NCBI RefSeq assembly: GCF_000380165.1
Contig: NZ_KB904658.1
Location: 124,001-188,000, forward strand
Direction: 5' to 3'
Source of the DNA: Wenjunlia vitaminophila DSM 41686
GTDB taxonomy: Bacteria > Actinomycetota > Actinomycetes > Streptomycetales > Streptomycetaceae
Length of the DNA: 64,000 nt
Part shown: in pieces, positions 8,898 to 17,947 of the stretch
Layout of the letters: each line of letters starts with the position of its first letter
Position numbering within the stretch: position 1 is the stretch's first letter
Program-made: the position numbers and the translations under genes
The notes under the pieces: model-generated
The model's database searches: none
The model's input: the letters and a program-made list of their open reading frames with translations, nothing else
Told to the model about the DNA's origin: nothing

Positions 8898-9701
8898 ATG
8901 TCCCTGCGCATCGCCACCTGGAACGTCAACTCGGTCACCGCCCGGCTGCCCCGGCTGCTCTCCTGGCTGGAGAGCTCGGGCACCGATGTGCTCTGCCTCC
9001 AGGAGCTGAAGTGCGCCCCGGAGGCGTTCCCCACCGAGCCCCTGCGGGAGCTGGGGTACGAGTCCGCCGTGGTCGCCACGGGCCGGTGGAACGGCGTGGC
9101 CCTGGTCTCCCGGGTGGGCCTCGAGGACGTGGTCCTCGGGCTGCCCGGTGGCCCGGGCTACCCGCAGGACGAGCAGGAGCCCCGGGCCGTCTCGGCGACC
9201 TGCGGCCCGGCCCGGGTGTGGTCGGTGTACGTGCCCAACGGGCGCGAGGTGGACCACGCGCACTACGCCTACAAGCTGCGCTGGCTCACCGCGCTGCGCG
9301 ACGCCGTCACCGAGGACGCGCAGGGCCTGCTCCCGTTCGCGGTGCTCGGCGACTTCAACATCGCCCCGGCCGACGCCGACGTCTGGGACCGTTCCGTGTT
9401 CGACGGCATGACGCACGTCACCGAGGCCGAGCGGGCCGCCCTGGCCGCCCTGCGCGAGACCGGCCTCGAGGACGTGGTGCCGCGCCCGCTGAAGTACGAC
9501 CACCCCTTCACCTACTGGGACTACCGGGAGCTGGGCTTCCCGAAGAACCGCGGCATGCGGATCGACCTGGTCTACGCCAACGCCCCGTTCCAGAAGGCCG
9601 TCAAGGACGCCTACGTGGACCGCGAGGAGCGCAGGGGCAAGGGCGCCTCCGACCACGCTCCGGTGGTGGTGGACCTCGACCTGGACCTGCCCCACGAGTG
9701 A
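8898..9701 (+). CDS. xthA: Exodeoxyribonuclease III
   Basis: DNA repair enzyme (AP endonuclease and 3'-5' exonuclease) of 267 residues, the usual length. Motifs in order: ATWNVNSV at the N-terminus, LQELK near residue 35 with the metal-binding Glu, GDFNIAP near 151, and SDHAPVVVDL at the end with the catalytic Asp-His pair. The ATG at 8898 follows GGGAGGTAG. The 3' end overlaps the 3' end of the convergent SARP regulator gene by 91 bases. Confidence 0.93.
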   Translation: MSLRIATWNVNSVTARLPRLLSWLESSGTDVLCLQELKCAPEAFPTEPLRELGYESAVVATGRWNGVALVSRVGLEDVVLGLPGGPGYPQDEQEPRAVSATCGPARVWSVYVPNGREVDHAHYAYKLRWLTALRDAVTEDAQGLLPFAVLGDFNIAPADADVWDRSVFDGMTHVTEAERAALAALRETGLEDVVPRPLKYDHPFTYWDYRELGFPKNRGMRIDLVYANAPFQKAVKDAYVDREERRGKGASDHAPVVVDLDLDLPHE

Positions 9702-10564
9702 GCCGCGGCGCCGGGGCGGCGGCCTGCCGGGCCGCCGTCCGGTCCGGCGTGGCGGGGGCGCCGGGGCGGCGCGGGGTCCGCGGCCAGGATGCGCTGGTGC
9801 AGGTGGGTGAGCTCCGGTGACGGCGGCACGCCGAGTTCCTCCCTGAGCAGTCGCTCGGTGACGGCGAAGACCGCCAGGGCGTCGGTCCGGCGCCCACCGC
9901 GGTACAGGGCCAGCATCAGCAGCCCCCGCAGTCGTTGCCGGAGCGGGAAGCGCGCCGTCAACGCGGTGATCTCGGCGACCGCCTCGCGGTGCCCGCCAAG
10001 GGCCAGGTCCAGCTCCAGCCGCTGTTCCAGCAGGGTCAGCCGCCATTCGGAGAGCCGGGCCCGCTGGGCCTGGGCGTACCGCCCCGGCACCCCGAGCAGG
10101 GCCTCCCCGTCCCACAGGTCGAGCGCCGAGGTGAGCAGGCGCCGGGCCAGCGCCGGCTCGCCGGCCGCGCGGGCCCGGGCGGCGTCGGCGGCCAGCCGCT
10201 CGCACACCTGGAGGTCCACCCTCCCCGGCGGCAGCCGCAGGGCGTACCCTCCGCTCTCCGGCACCAGCACCCCCGGGCCGACCACCTGGCACAGCCGCAG
10301 CACGTAGGTGCGCAGCCCCTGCACCGCCCGCTGGGGTGGGTGCTGGCCCCACACGGCGTTCATCAGGGTTCCGGGCGTCACCGTCTCGCCGGCGCGCAGT
10401 AACAGCGCGCTGAGGACCACGCGCTGCTGGGAAGCACCGATCGTCAGTTGTTCGTCGCCGCGGTGGGCCCGCACCGGACCGAGCACCGTGAACCGTAGTT
10501 CTCCTTGGCCCGGCGGCGCCGTGGTGGCGGTTCCGGGCAGCGATCGACTGGCCAAAGCACACAT
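9611..10564 (-). CDS. SARP-family transcriptional activator
   Basis: Streptomyces-antibiotic-regulatory-protein type activator: N-terminal winged-helix DNA-binding domain (about residues 25-115, with ALLLRAGETVTPGTLMNAVWG) followed by the bacterial transcriptional activation domain (about 120-268), with no ATPase or TPR domain. The family activates secondary-metabolite or linked metabolic genes. The start is the ATG at 10562-10564, preceded by GGGGGA. The last 45 or so residues are low-complexity and lie partly opposite xthA (91-base overlap), so the functional protein probably ends near residue 270. It is divergent from the anion transporter gene, which is a candidate target. No antibiotic cluster lies next to it. 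Confidence 0.85.
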   Translation of the reverse strand: MCALASRSLPGTATTAPPGQGELRFTVLGPVRAHRGDEQLTIGASQQRVVLSALLLRAGETVTPGTLMNAVWGQHPPQRAVQGLRTYVLRLCQVVGPGVLVPESGGYALRLPPGRVDLQVCERLAADAARARAAGEPALARRLLTSALDLWDGEALLGVPGRYAQAQRARLSEWRLTLLEQRLELDLALGGHREAVAEITALTARFPLRQRLRGLLMLALYRGGRRTDALAVFAVTERLLREELGVPPSPELTHLHQRILAADPAPPRRPRHAGPDGGPAGRRPGAAAHSWGRSRSRSTTTGAWSEAPLPLRSSRST

Positions 10565-10861
10565 GTGATGTCCCCCGTCGGGGCGGATCGCCCCCGTACC
10601 GATGTGTGGTGCCCCAAATCCGTTGCTTGTTCAATCATCCCGGTCGGGCGCGATCTCGGCGGCTCCCCTGTCGTGACAGCTTGATGCAGGGCCGACATTG
10701 GCCACTTCCGCGATCGTCGGGGATGAGGCATCCTGACCGGCCCCTTTCGGGTGGAACGGCTCCCTCCACGATCTAACGGCCTTCGAGGTGACGCACGGTA
10801 GATCAGACGGAGGCAACCGCCCGCGTCCCCGCGGCGGGAACTGGCCCCGAAGGAGCCGCCG

Positions 10862-12490
10862 ATGTCCACCCCCAGGCAGAAGACGACAGCCCCGTCCGGC
10901 AGCACGGGCAACAGAACCGACGTGGACAAGGCCCTGTTGGGCCACGCCACCTACCGCGGCCTCGGCGAACAGCGGCTCTCCCCCCGGGAGGAGAGGTTCG
11001 AGCGCGCCCGCCGCACCACAGGTCTGTGGCTGGCGCCCCTGGTGACCGTGGTGTTCCTGGCCCTGCCGCTGGACCTGGGCGCGACCCAGCAGTCGCTCGC
11101 GGCCATCCTGCTCGGCGTCATCGTGCTGTGGGTCACCGAGCCGGTGCCCATCCCGATCGGCGGTCTGATCGGTGTGGGCTGTGTGGTGCTGTTCGGGGTG
11201 GCCCCGGCGGCGGAGGTCCTGGCGCCGTTCGGCTCCTCGACGATCTTCACCTTCATCGGGGCGTTCATCCTCGCCCAGGCCATGCTCACCACCGGACTGG
11301 CCCGCAGGTTCGCGTTCCGGGTGCTGTCCCTGCCGCGCGTCGGCAGTTCCACCTTCGGGGTCATCGTCGCGTTCGGCGGGATCACCTGTGTGCTGTCGGC
11401 GTTCGTGTCCAACACCGCCACCGTGGCGATGCTGCTCCCGACCGCGCTGGGCATCCTGTCCGTCATCGCCAAGATGCTCCAGGAACGCGGCCTGGTCGCC
11501 CCGGACTTCGACCCGCTCCGGTTGCGGGTCGGCGCGGCGCTGATGCTGATGCTCGCCTACGGCGCCGGCGTGGGCGGACTGCTCACCCCGGTGGGCACCC
11601 CGCCCAACCTGATCGGCCGCGGCATGATCGAGGAGGCCACCGGTGAGCGGATCTCGTTCGCCCAGTGGACGGCGATGGCCCTGCCGATCTGCGCGGTGAT
11701 GTTCGTGGCGCTCGCGGTCATCCTGCTGTTGCTCAACCGACCCGAGATCCGGCGGATCGAGGGTGTGGAGGAGTACGTCGCCGCCGAACGCGCCAAACTG
11801 GGCCGGCTCTCCCGCGCGGAGTGGAACACCCTGGTCGCCTTCGGGGTGACGGTGGTCCTGTGGATGGTCCCCGGCGTGGTGGCGGTGGTGTCGGGAACGG
11901 ACTCCTCGGCGTACGAGACGGTCACCAACCGGCTCAACGAGGGCGTGGTGGCGGTCCTCGGCGCCTCGCTGCTCTTCCTGCTCCCCACCGACTGGCGCAA
12001 GCGCGAGTACACCCTGAACTGGAGCGACGCGGCCCGCATCGACTGGGGCACCATCCTGCTCTTCGGCACCGGCATCATCTTCGGGTCGCTGCTCGAGGAC
12101 ACCGGCCTCGCCAAGACCATCGGTGACTCCTCCTCCGACGCGCTCGGCCTGTCCAGCTCGCTGACGATCACGGCGTTCGCCATCGTGCTCGCCGTGGTCG
12201 TCTCCGAGACCACGAGCAACACCGCGTCGGCCGCGGTGGTGGTGCCGATCGTGATCCCCGTCGCCGTGGCCGCCGGGGTCAATCCGACGGTGCCGGCGAT
12301 GGCCGCGACGTTCGCGGCCTCGTTCGGGTTCATGCTCCCGGTGTCCACCCCGCAGAACGCCATCGCCTACGGCTCGGGTGCGGTCTCCATCACCACGATG
12401 ATCCGCTCCGGCGCCGGCTTCGACCTGATCGGTGCCGTGCTGATCCTGCTCGTGCTGCCCCCGATGGCCGCCGCCGTGGGTCTGGGCTGA
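10862..12490 (+). CDS. DASS/SLC13-family anion:sodium symporter
   Basis: Membrane carrier of 542 residues for dicarboxylates or a related anion with sodium. After about 55 polar residues come many hydrophobic helices. Both signature Ser-Asn-Thr motifs that line the substrate and sodium sites in this family are visible: SNTATVAMLLP near residues 181-191 and TTSNTASAAVVVP in the second half. The ATG at 10862 follows AAGGAG. The 297-base gap shared with the SARP gene would carry both promoters, though I see no clear hexamers there. Substrate choice (citrate, succinate, sulfate) cannot be decided from sequence. Confidence 0.87.
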   Translation: MSTPRQKTTAPSGSTGNRTDVDKALLGHATYRGLGEQRLSPREERFERARRTTGLWLAPLVTVVFLALPLDLGATQQSLAAILLGVIVLWVTEPVPIPIGGLIGVGCVVLFGVAPAAEVLAPFGSSTIFTFIGAFILAQAMLTTGLARRFAFRVLSLPRVGSSTFGVIVAFGGITCVLSAFVSNTATVAMLLPTALGILSVIAKMLQERGLVAPDFDPLRLRVGAALMLMLAYGAGVGGLLTPVGTPPNLIGRGMIEEATGERISFAQWTAMALPICAVMFVALAVILLLLNRPEIRRIEGVEEYVAAERAKLGRLSRAEWNTLVAFGVTVVLWMVPGVVAVVSGTDSSAYETVTNRLNEGVVAVLGASLLFLLPTDWRKREYTLNWSDAARIDWGTILLFGTGIIFGSLLEDTGLAKTIGDSSSDALGLSSSLTITAFAIVLAVVVSETTSNTASAAVVVPIVIPVAVAAGVNPTVPAMAATFAASFGFMLPVSTPQNAIAYGSGAVSITTMIRSGAGFDLIGAVLILLVLPPMAAAVGLG

Positions 12491-12502
12491 CGTCCGACCA
12501 GG

Positions 12503-13228
12503 TCAGGTCGCCGGCGTGCGCGCCTCCCGGGTCACGTCGGCGACCAGCTCCACCACGTCGGGCCCGTAGGCCTCGGAATTGATCACCTTCAGCAGCAGGC
12601 AGAACGTGCCGTTCGCGCCGTGCCTGCGGGCCAGCGAACGGTGGTGGCGGACCAGGTAGCGCACGGCCGCCTGGTTGGTGATCGCCCGCTGCCCGCTGGC
12701 GAGGAACACCGGACGGGCGGAAGAGCCGACGGTGACCCTGGCCAGCAGCACGTACTCCACCTCGCCCGGGCGCATGGCGTAGGTCTCCCCGCCGATGGCG
12801 AACGCGCCCCGCAGCGGCCCGGGTTCCGGGCTCGTGTCCACGGTCACCCCGGGAAGCAGCGAGGAGATGTGGGCCGCGGACCGGCGGTTGGAGACCGGGC
12901 CCCCGATGCAGAACTCGGTACGCCCGCCGAAACCCGGCTGCGCCACGTCGTGGCCGACCAACTCCGCGTTCGCCTGACACTCCTTGATCAGAGCGGACAG
13001 TTCGAGCAGGGCGAAGACGTCGTACCGGGCCACGTAGTCGTGCTGCGCTCCCGCCCCGGCGTGCTGGTTGATCACCAAGAGGCACTCCGCGCCACGTGAC
13101 AGGCCGAAGAACCGCTGGGTGCGCTGGAGTCGGCGTCCGGCGACCACGCGTCGGGCGCACCAGCCCAGGGCGGCGCTCACCACACTCGCCGCCACTCCGA
13201 GCACGATCTGCACCACGGTCTCATCCAT
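12503..13228 (-). CDS. Hypothetical protein with one N-terminal membrane helix
   Basis: A 241-residue protein with a hydrophobic helix at about residues 3-24, then a basic patch (RRVVAGRRLQRTQRFFG), so the bulk should be cytoplasmic. The soluble part begins with a conserved-looking core (ECLLVINQHAGAGAQHDYVA) and contains few cysteines. I know no family for it. The ATG at 13226-13228 is chosen over a TTG at 13252 because the upstream option only adds eight residues, although neither has a strong ribosome-binding site. It ends 12 bases from the convergent transporter gene with no obvious hairpin between them. Confidence 0.65.
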   Translation of the reverse strand: MDETVVQIVLGVAASVVSAALGWCARRVVAGRRLQRTQRFFGLSRGAECLLVINQHAGAGAQHDYVARYDVFALLELSALIKECQANAELVGHDVAQPGFGGRTEFCIGGPVSNRRSAAHISSLLPGVTVDTSPEPGPLRGAFAIGGETYAMRPGEVEYVLLARVTVGSSARPVFLASGQRAITNQAAVRYLVRHHRSLARRHGANGTFCLLLKVINSEAYGPDVVELVADVTREARTPAT

Positions 13229-13492
13229 GGCACCGGGATGGTAGTGGGGCAACGGCAGTGATCAACAGGTCATGTGTTCGTATGGCGGGTCAGCCGGTGG
13301 GGGAGTGGGGACCGCGGGACAGGGAAGTGGGCACCGCCAGCCCCCCGCGGGACGGCCGACCGCCGGAGGCGTGTCGAAGGACCCAACGTCGGTGCTCCGA
13401 AGCCGCGTTGGACCGTGCGCCGGCGTCCGCACGAGCACGGACGGCGTAATCTGGTACGGACCTTTGCGGCGTCACCGGTGAGGAGCTCCCTC

Positions 13493-14188
13493 ATGCCGAC
13501 ACAACGATGGCTCCCCGTCCACGGGCAGGAGTACCGGGGTGTGCCGTACCGGCCCTCCCGGATGGACCAGGAGGCATCCCTGGCCGCCGCCCGGGACCTC
13601 AGAGCGCGGATGAACGAGCGACGCACCGTCCGTCAGTTCTCCAGCGATCCGGTCCCCGAGCAGGTCGTCCGCGACGCCATCGCCGTGGCGGCCACCGCTC
13701 CCTCCGGTGCACACCAACAGCCCTGGACGTTCGTCCTGGTCAAGGACCCCGACGTGCGAAGGCGCATCAGGGAGGCCGCGGAACACGAGGAACGGGTCTC
13801 CTACGCCGGCCGGCTCGGCGAGGAGTGGCTGGAGGCCCTGCGCCCGCTGGGCACCGACGCCGTCAAGGCGCACCTCACCGACGCGCCGTTCCTGATCGTG
13901 GTGTTCCAGCAGCGCTACCTCCTCGCCGGGGACGGCACCACCCGCAAGCACTACTACGTGGACGAGTCGGTCGGCATCGCCGTGGGCATGTTGCTCACCG
14001 CGCTGCACCTGTCAGGTCTCGCCGCCCTCACCCACACCCCCAGTCCCATGCGCTTCCTCTCCGAGGTGTTGGGCCGGCCCCGCAACGAGAAGGCGTTCGC
14101 CGTCATCCCCGTCGGCTACCCCGCGGACGACTGCGAGGTGCCCGACCTCGTCCGCAAGTCACTGGACCAGGTGCTGGTCGAGATCTGA
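13493..14188 (+). CDS. Nitroreductase-family flavoprotein, iodotyrosine-deiodinase-like
   Basis: FMN-dependent reductase of 231 residues. The N-terminal part RMNERRTVRQFSSDPVP and the FMN-binding segment APSGAHQQPWTF, followed later by YYVDESVGIAVGMLL and LTHTPSP, resemble the bacterial relatives of iodotyrosine deiodinase more than the NfsB type. Such enzymes reduce halogenated phenols or nitroaromatics; the real substrate here is unknown. The ATG at 13493 is chosen because AGGAG lies 8 bases upstream, and the frame further upstream is Arg-rich noise. It is monocistronic as far as can be seen. Confidence 0.83.
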   Translation: MPTQRWLPVHGQEYRGVPYRPSRMDQEASLAAARDLRARMNERRTVRQFSSDPVPEQVVRDAIAVAATAPSGAHQQPWTFVLVKDPDVRRRIREAAEHEERVSYAGRLGEEWLEALRPLGTDAVKAHLTDAPFLIVVFQQRYLLAGDGTTRKHYYVDESVGIAVGMLLTALHLSGLAALTHTPSPMRFLSEVLGRPRNEKAFAVIPVGYPADDCEVPDLVRKSLDQVLVEI

Positions 14189-14399
14189 CGCCGGGTCCGG
14201 GGCGGGTACCGCGGACGCGCGCCGATCCGAGCGCCCCTGAGCCCATCACTCGGGGCGAAGTTTGTACCAATCCTGTCACTTCGCGGGACCACTCCCAGCC
14301 TGCCGTGCCTACCATCAGGAGAGCGAGAGACCGGGGTGCCCGGCGCCGCCTGGTGTACGGGCCCCGGCCGATCTCGGCCTTTCGGACGGGGGATGTTCC

Positions 14400-14669
14400 A
14401 TGGGCGCAGCAGGAATGATCATCGCGATCGTCGGTGTCCTGCTCCTGGTGGTGCTCTGCATGGGTTTCATGCGGGCCGACCAGGACAGGGACGAGAGTCG
14501 ATCGGGTAGTTCGAGCAGGGGCGCAGCCGGTTCCCGCACCCGCGCAGGACACAGGTCCAGCGGGAGGAACCACACCTCCAGCAACAGCCACACCTGGCTC
14601 GGCGGTGGTTGGGACGGTGGCGGAGGCGGTGGCTGCGACGGCGGCGGCGGAGGTGGCGGAAGCTGCTGA
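14400..14669 (+). CDS. Small membrane protein with Gly-rich Cys tail
   Basis: An 89-residue protein: one membrane helix at about residues 5-23 (MIIAIVGVLLLVVLCMGF), a Ser/Arg-rich hydrophilic middle, and a tail of two poly-glycine runs each ending near a cysteine (residues about 68-89). Gly-rich cysteine tails of this kind occur on small actinobacterial membrane proteins of unknown function. GGGGGA precedes the ATG at 14400. A perfect hairpin lies 167 bases after the stop. The role is unknown. Confidence 0.6.
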   Translation: MGAAGMIIAIVGVLLLVVLCMGFMRADQDRDESRSGSSSRGAAGSRTRAGHRSSGRNHTSSNSHTWLGGGWDGGGGGGCDGGGGGGGSC

Positions 14670-14836
14670 CGCGGCACCACCAGCGCCGCACCACCGGCGC
14701 CGCATCCGGTGCCCACCGCCCGGGCACAGCGTTTCCGTCGCCTCCCGGCGGCCCGCCCGCGCGGGCGGGGACCACCCCCGTGGAACCGCGCCCGCGCGGC
14801 TACGTGTGGACGGCACCGGACCGCTCGCCTGGTCCG

Positions 14837-14870
14837 CCCGGGCCTGTCTGACGTGTCAGACAGGCCCGGG
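14837..14870. terminator. Bidirectional hairpin terminator
   Basis: A perfect 16-bp stem, CCCGGGCCTGTCTGAC (14837-14852) with its complement at 14855-14870, and a 2-base loop. It stands between two convergent genes (the small membrane protein and the SDR) and can act for both. Confidence 0.65.
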
Positions 14871-14958
14871 GACCGCGTCCGGTGCCGGTTCTGCGGCGGC
14901 CGGTGGTTCCGGCTCCCGCGGACCGGGTGGTCGTGCCCGGGGCGGGGGCGCGGCGCCG

Positions 14959-15882
14959 TCAGCGGTATCCGGTGACGTCGGCGGGCTTTCCGGCGTCCTG
15001 CACTTCCGCCAGGTACCGCCAGGCGTCCGGCTGGCTTCCGTCGAGGTCGGTGAACCCGTACTCCCTGGCGAGCTGCCCGCTGGACAGCGACTGGCCGTTC
15101 CACCGGGCGACCCGCGGGTCCGCGGCCAACTCCGCCACCGCCCGGCCCACATAGCGCGGCGTCTCCGAGATCGCGAAGTGGGGCACGGCCTCCAGCGCGT
15201 TCCGCCAGTTCTCCTCGGTCACCCCGAAGGTGTCCAACACGCCCTCCGAGCGCACCCACCCCGGTGTCAGCGCCACCGCGGTGGCGCCGCGTGATCCCAG
15301 CTCCTCCCCGAGGCTGAAACCCATCCGCAGCACACAGGACTTGGCCAGGTCGTGGAAGAACGACACCCGGTAGTTGTCCCGGTTGTACTCTGCGGTCCCG
15401 TCGGTCATCTCCACCGCGAGGCCGCCTGGGTGGCGCACCAACAGCGGCAGGGCGAGGTGGCTGGTGATCGCGTGGGTCTCCACGGCCAGCCGGAGCAGCC
15501 GCAACCCCCTGTCGAGGTCGTGCTCCCAGACCGGTCGCTTCCACTCGAACAGGGGCTCCCTGCCCCAGATGTCGTTCACCAGGACGTCCAACCGCCCCTG
15601 CTCCGCATCGATCCGCGCCACCAGCTCCCGGACCTGGTCCGGCACCAGGTGGTCCGTCGGCACCGCGATGCCGCGCCCCCCGGCGGCGGTCACCAGCTCG
15701 GCGGTCTCCTCCACGGTTTCCGGTCGGTCGTCGTCCGAGCGGTTCTCCCGGGTCGTGCGCCCGGTGACGTACACGGTCGCCCCCGCCGCACCCAGCTCCA
15801 CCGCGATGCCCCGCCCGGCCCCCCTCGTCGCCCCCGCGACCAGGGCCACCTTGCCGTCGAGTGTCACCTTCTTCGCCGTCAT
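14959..15882 (-). CDS. Atypical short-chain dehydrogenase/reductase
   Basis: NAD(P)-dependent oxidoreductase of 307 residues with an SDR Rossmann fold. The cofactor motif GATRGAGRGIA lies at residues 17-27 and an Arg after strand two (TGRTTREN) suggests NADPH. The NNAG motif is replaced by LVNDIWG and there is no clean YxxxK; the nearest is NYRVSFFHDLAK, with Tyr and Lys ten residues apart. It thus resembles the DHRS1-like divergent SDR group. The start is the ATG at 15880-15882. It is divergent from the iron-uptake operon; the iron box lies about 200 bases upstream of it. Confidence 0.8.
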   Translation of the reverse strand: MTAKKVTLDGKVALVAGATRGAGRGIAVELGAAGATVYVTGRTTRENRSDDDRPETVEETAELVTAAGGRGIAVPTDHLVPDQVRELVARIDAEQGRLDVLVNDIWGREPLFEWKRPVWEHDLDRGLRLLRLAVETHAITSHLALPLLVRHPGGLAVEMTDGTAEYNRDNYRVSFFHDLAKSCVLRMGFSLGEELGSRGATAVALTPGWVRSEGVLDTFGVTEENWRNALEAVPHFAISETPRYVGRAVAELAADPRVARWNGQSLSSGQLAREYGFTDLDGSQPDAWRYLAEVQDAGKPADVTGYR

Positions 15883-16084
15883 GACATGCCTCTTCCCCCG
15901 TGAACACCAACAAGCGGCGCGACGCCCGGCGTCGGGCCGATCCTGGGCATCCTTCCACGCGCCGCCGACGACCGACCCGCAGTGAACGCGCGTGTCGGCG
16001 GACCGGCCGGGGAGTCCGTCCGCGTCCCGTGTCCGGGGGAGGGCGGTGCGTGCCTCTTCGTCCGGACTCCCCCTCCCCCCAAGA

Positions 16085-16103
16085 TAAGGGTAGGCTAACC
16101 TTA
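16085..16103. promoter_or_regulatory. Iron box (IdeR/DmdR1-type operator)
   Basis: TAAGGGTAGGCTAACCTTA matches the 19-bp actinobacterial consensus TTAGGTTAGGCTAACCTAA at 16 positions. It ends 5 bases before the GTG at 16109, where it would cover the promoter of the siderophore importer. Iron-bound IdeR/DmdR1 would repress transcription when iron is sufficient. Confidence 0.85.
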
Positions 16104-16108
16104 GTCAC

Positions 16109-16966
16109 GTGAGAGCAGGTGTGAAGACCCCCGAGGCCGTGCCCCGCGGCCACCAACTGTCCGCGACGGGCGTCACCGTGGCGTACGACGGTGTCGACGT
16201 CGTGCACGACGCGTCAGTGACGCTGCGGCCCGGCGCGGTGACCGTCCTGGTGGGGCCGAACGGCAGCGGCAAGTCCACGCTCCTGCGCACCATCGCGCGG
16301 CTGCAACGGCCAAGGACCGCGACGCTGGCCATCGACACCGACACGGACGGCCTCGCCCTGAGCCCGCGGGAGTTCTCGCGGCACGTGGCCCTGCTGACCC
16401 AGGGGCGCCCCACGCCCAGCGGACTGACCGTGCGGGACGTCGTCGAGTTCGGCCGCTACCCGTACCGGGGCCGCTGGGGCGGGGCGGACCCCGACGGTCC
16501 GGCCGCGGTGCGCCGCGCCCTCGCCCTGACCGGCGTTGCCGAACTCGCCGACCGCGGCGTCGAACACCTCTCCGGCGGGCAGCTCCAGCGTGTCTGGCTC
16601 GCGAGCTGTCTCGCCCAGGAGACCGGCGTGCTGCTCCTCGACGAGCCCACCACCTACCTCGACCTGCGGTACCAGGTCGAACTCCTGGACCTGATCCGCG
16701 ACCTGGCGGACGACCACGGGATCGCGGTCGGCGCCGTCCTGCACGACCTCGACCAGGCCGCGGCCGTCGCCAACAGGGTCGTGCTGCTCCACGACGGCCG
16801 GGTCACCGCCGACGGCGCCCCCGAGGACGTACTGACGTCACGGCGCCTGACCGACACCTACGGCATCCGCATCGAAGTCGACACCGACCCCCTGACGGGC
16901 CGGCTGCGCACCCGCGCGATCGGCCGGCACCACACGCGAAGTGAAAGGCCCAGCACCACCCCATGA
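16109..16966 (+). CDS. Iron-siderophore ABC transporter ATP-binding protein
   Basis: ATPase of a FecE/FhuC-type importer, 285 residues. Walker A VGPNGSGKST is near residues 49-58, the signature LSGGQLQRVW near 155, and Walker B VLLLDEPTTYLDL just after. The GTG at 16109 sits only 5 bases after the iron box, so the mRNA would be leaderless or nearly so; a second GTG at 16121 is an alternative. Its stop overlaps the ATG of the binding-protein gene. Finding the ATPase first, then lipoprotein, then fused permease, all close-packed, indicates one iron-regulated operon. Confidence 0.88.
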   Translation: MRAGVKTPEAVPRGHQLSATGVTVAYDGVDVVHDASVTLRPGAVTVLVGPNGSGKSTLLRTIARLQRPRTATLAIDTDTDGLALSPREFSRHVALLTQGRPTPSGLTVRDVVEFGRYPYRGRWGGADPDGPAAVRRALALTGVAELADRGVEHLSGGQLQRVWLASCLAQETGVLLLDEPTTYLDLRYQVELLDLIRDLADDHGIAVGAVLHDLDQAAAVANRVVLLHDGRVTADGAPEDVLTSRRLTDTYGIRIEVDTDPLTGRLRTRAIGRHHTRSERPSTTP

Positions 16967-17943
16967 GACGCCTCCTGATGACCGCCGCGGCAGCGACCGC
17001 GGCGGCGCTCACCCTGACCGCCTGCGGGACGACCGAGCCCTCCGCCGACGACGCGAAGAAGCCGACCGCCGACCGCGTCACCCTCACCGACGCCTCCGGC
17101 ACGAAGGTGCGGCTCGCCGGGCCCGCCAGGAAGGTCGTGGCAACCGAGTGGAACGTCGTCGAGAACCTGGTCTCCCTGGGCATCGACCCCGTCGGAGTCG
17201 CCGACGTCAAGGGCTACAGGACCTGGGACACCGCGGTCCCACTGAAGAACGAGCCCAGGGACATCGGGACCCGGGGCGAACCGAGCGTGGACACCATCGC
17301 CTCCCTGTCACCGGACCTCATCGTCGCCACCACCGACCTGCCGCCGGCCGCCGTGAAGCAACTCCGCGAGGTCGCCCCCGTCCTCGAGGTCCGGTCCGCT
17401 GACGCCTCCGACCCGATCGGGCAGATGAACGAGAACCTCGACCTCATCGCACGGGCCACCGGCACCACCAAGCGGGCCGACACGCTCAGGAAGCAGTTCG
17501 ACGCGAAGGTCGCCGAGGGCAAGGAGGCTCTTGCCCAGGCCGGTCTCGCGGGCGCGAAGTTCGCCTTCGCCGACGGGTACCTCACCTCCAACCAGGTCTC
17601 GATCAGGCCGTTCACCAGCGGCTCGCTCATCGGCGCCGTCAACGAGCGGCTCGGCCTCGAGAACGCCTGGACCCTCGAGGGGGACGAGAACTACGGGCTC
17701 GCCGCCACCGACGTCGAAGGGCTCACCAAGCTCGGCGACGTGCAGTTCGCCTACATCGGCAACGACGGGGACAAGAACAGCACGCCCTTCGACGGCGCCC
17801 TGGCCAAGAACTCCGTGTGGACGTCGCTGCCGTTCGTGAAGAAGGACAACACCCACCGGCTGCCCGACGGCATCTGGCTGTTCGGTGGACCCGAGTCGAT
17901 GGGGGCGTACATCGACGCCGTCGTCGAGGCGCTGACGACGTAA
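16963..17943 (+). CDS. Iron-siderophore substrate-binding lipoprotein
   Basis: Surface receptor for a ferric siderophore, 326 residues, of the FepB/FhuD class with two lobes joined by a long helix. The signal peptide ends in the lipobox LTAC with the lipidated cysteine at residue 21. Mature sequence shows family features such as RKVVATEWNVVENLVSLGI and LSPDLIVAT. The ATG at 16963 overlaps the ATPase stop. No siderophore biosynthesis gene is in the window, so it may take up a siderophore made elsewhere in the genome or by other organisms. Confidence 0.9.
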   Translation: MRRLLMTAAAATAAALTLTACGTTEPSADDAKKPTADRVTLTDASGTKVRLAGPARKVVATEWNVVENLVSLGIDPVGVADVKGYRTWDTAVPLKNEPRDIGTRGEPSVDTIASLSPDLIVATTDLPPAAVKQLREVAPVLEVRSADASDPIGQMNENLDLIARATGTTKRADTLRKQFDAKVAEGKEALAQAGLAGAKFAFADGYLTSNQVSIRPFTSGSLIGAVNERLGLENAWTLEGDENYGLAATDVEGLTKLGDVQFAYIGNDGDKNSTPFDGALAKNSVWTSLPFVKKDNTHRLPDGIWLFGGPESMGAYIDAVVEALTT

Positions 17944-17947
17944 CACC

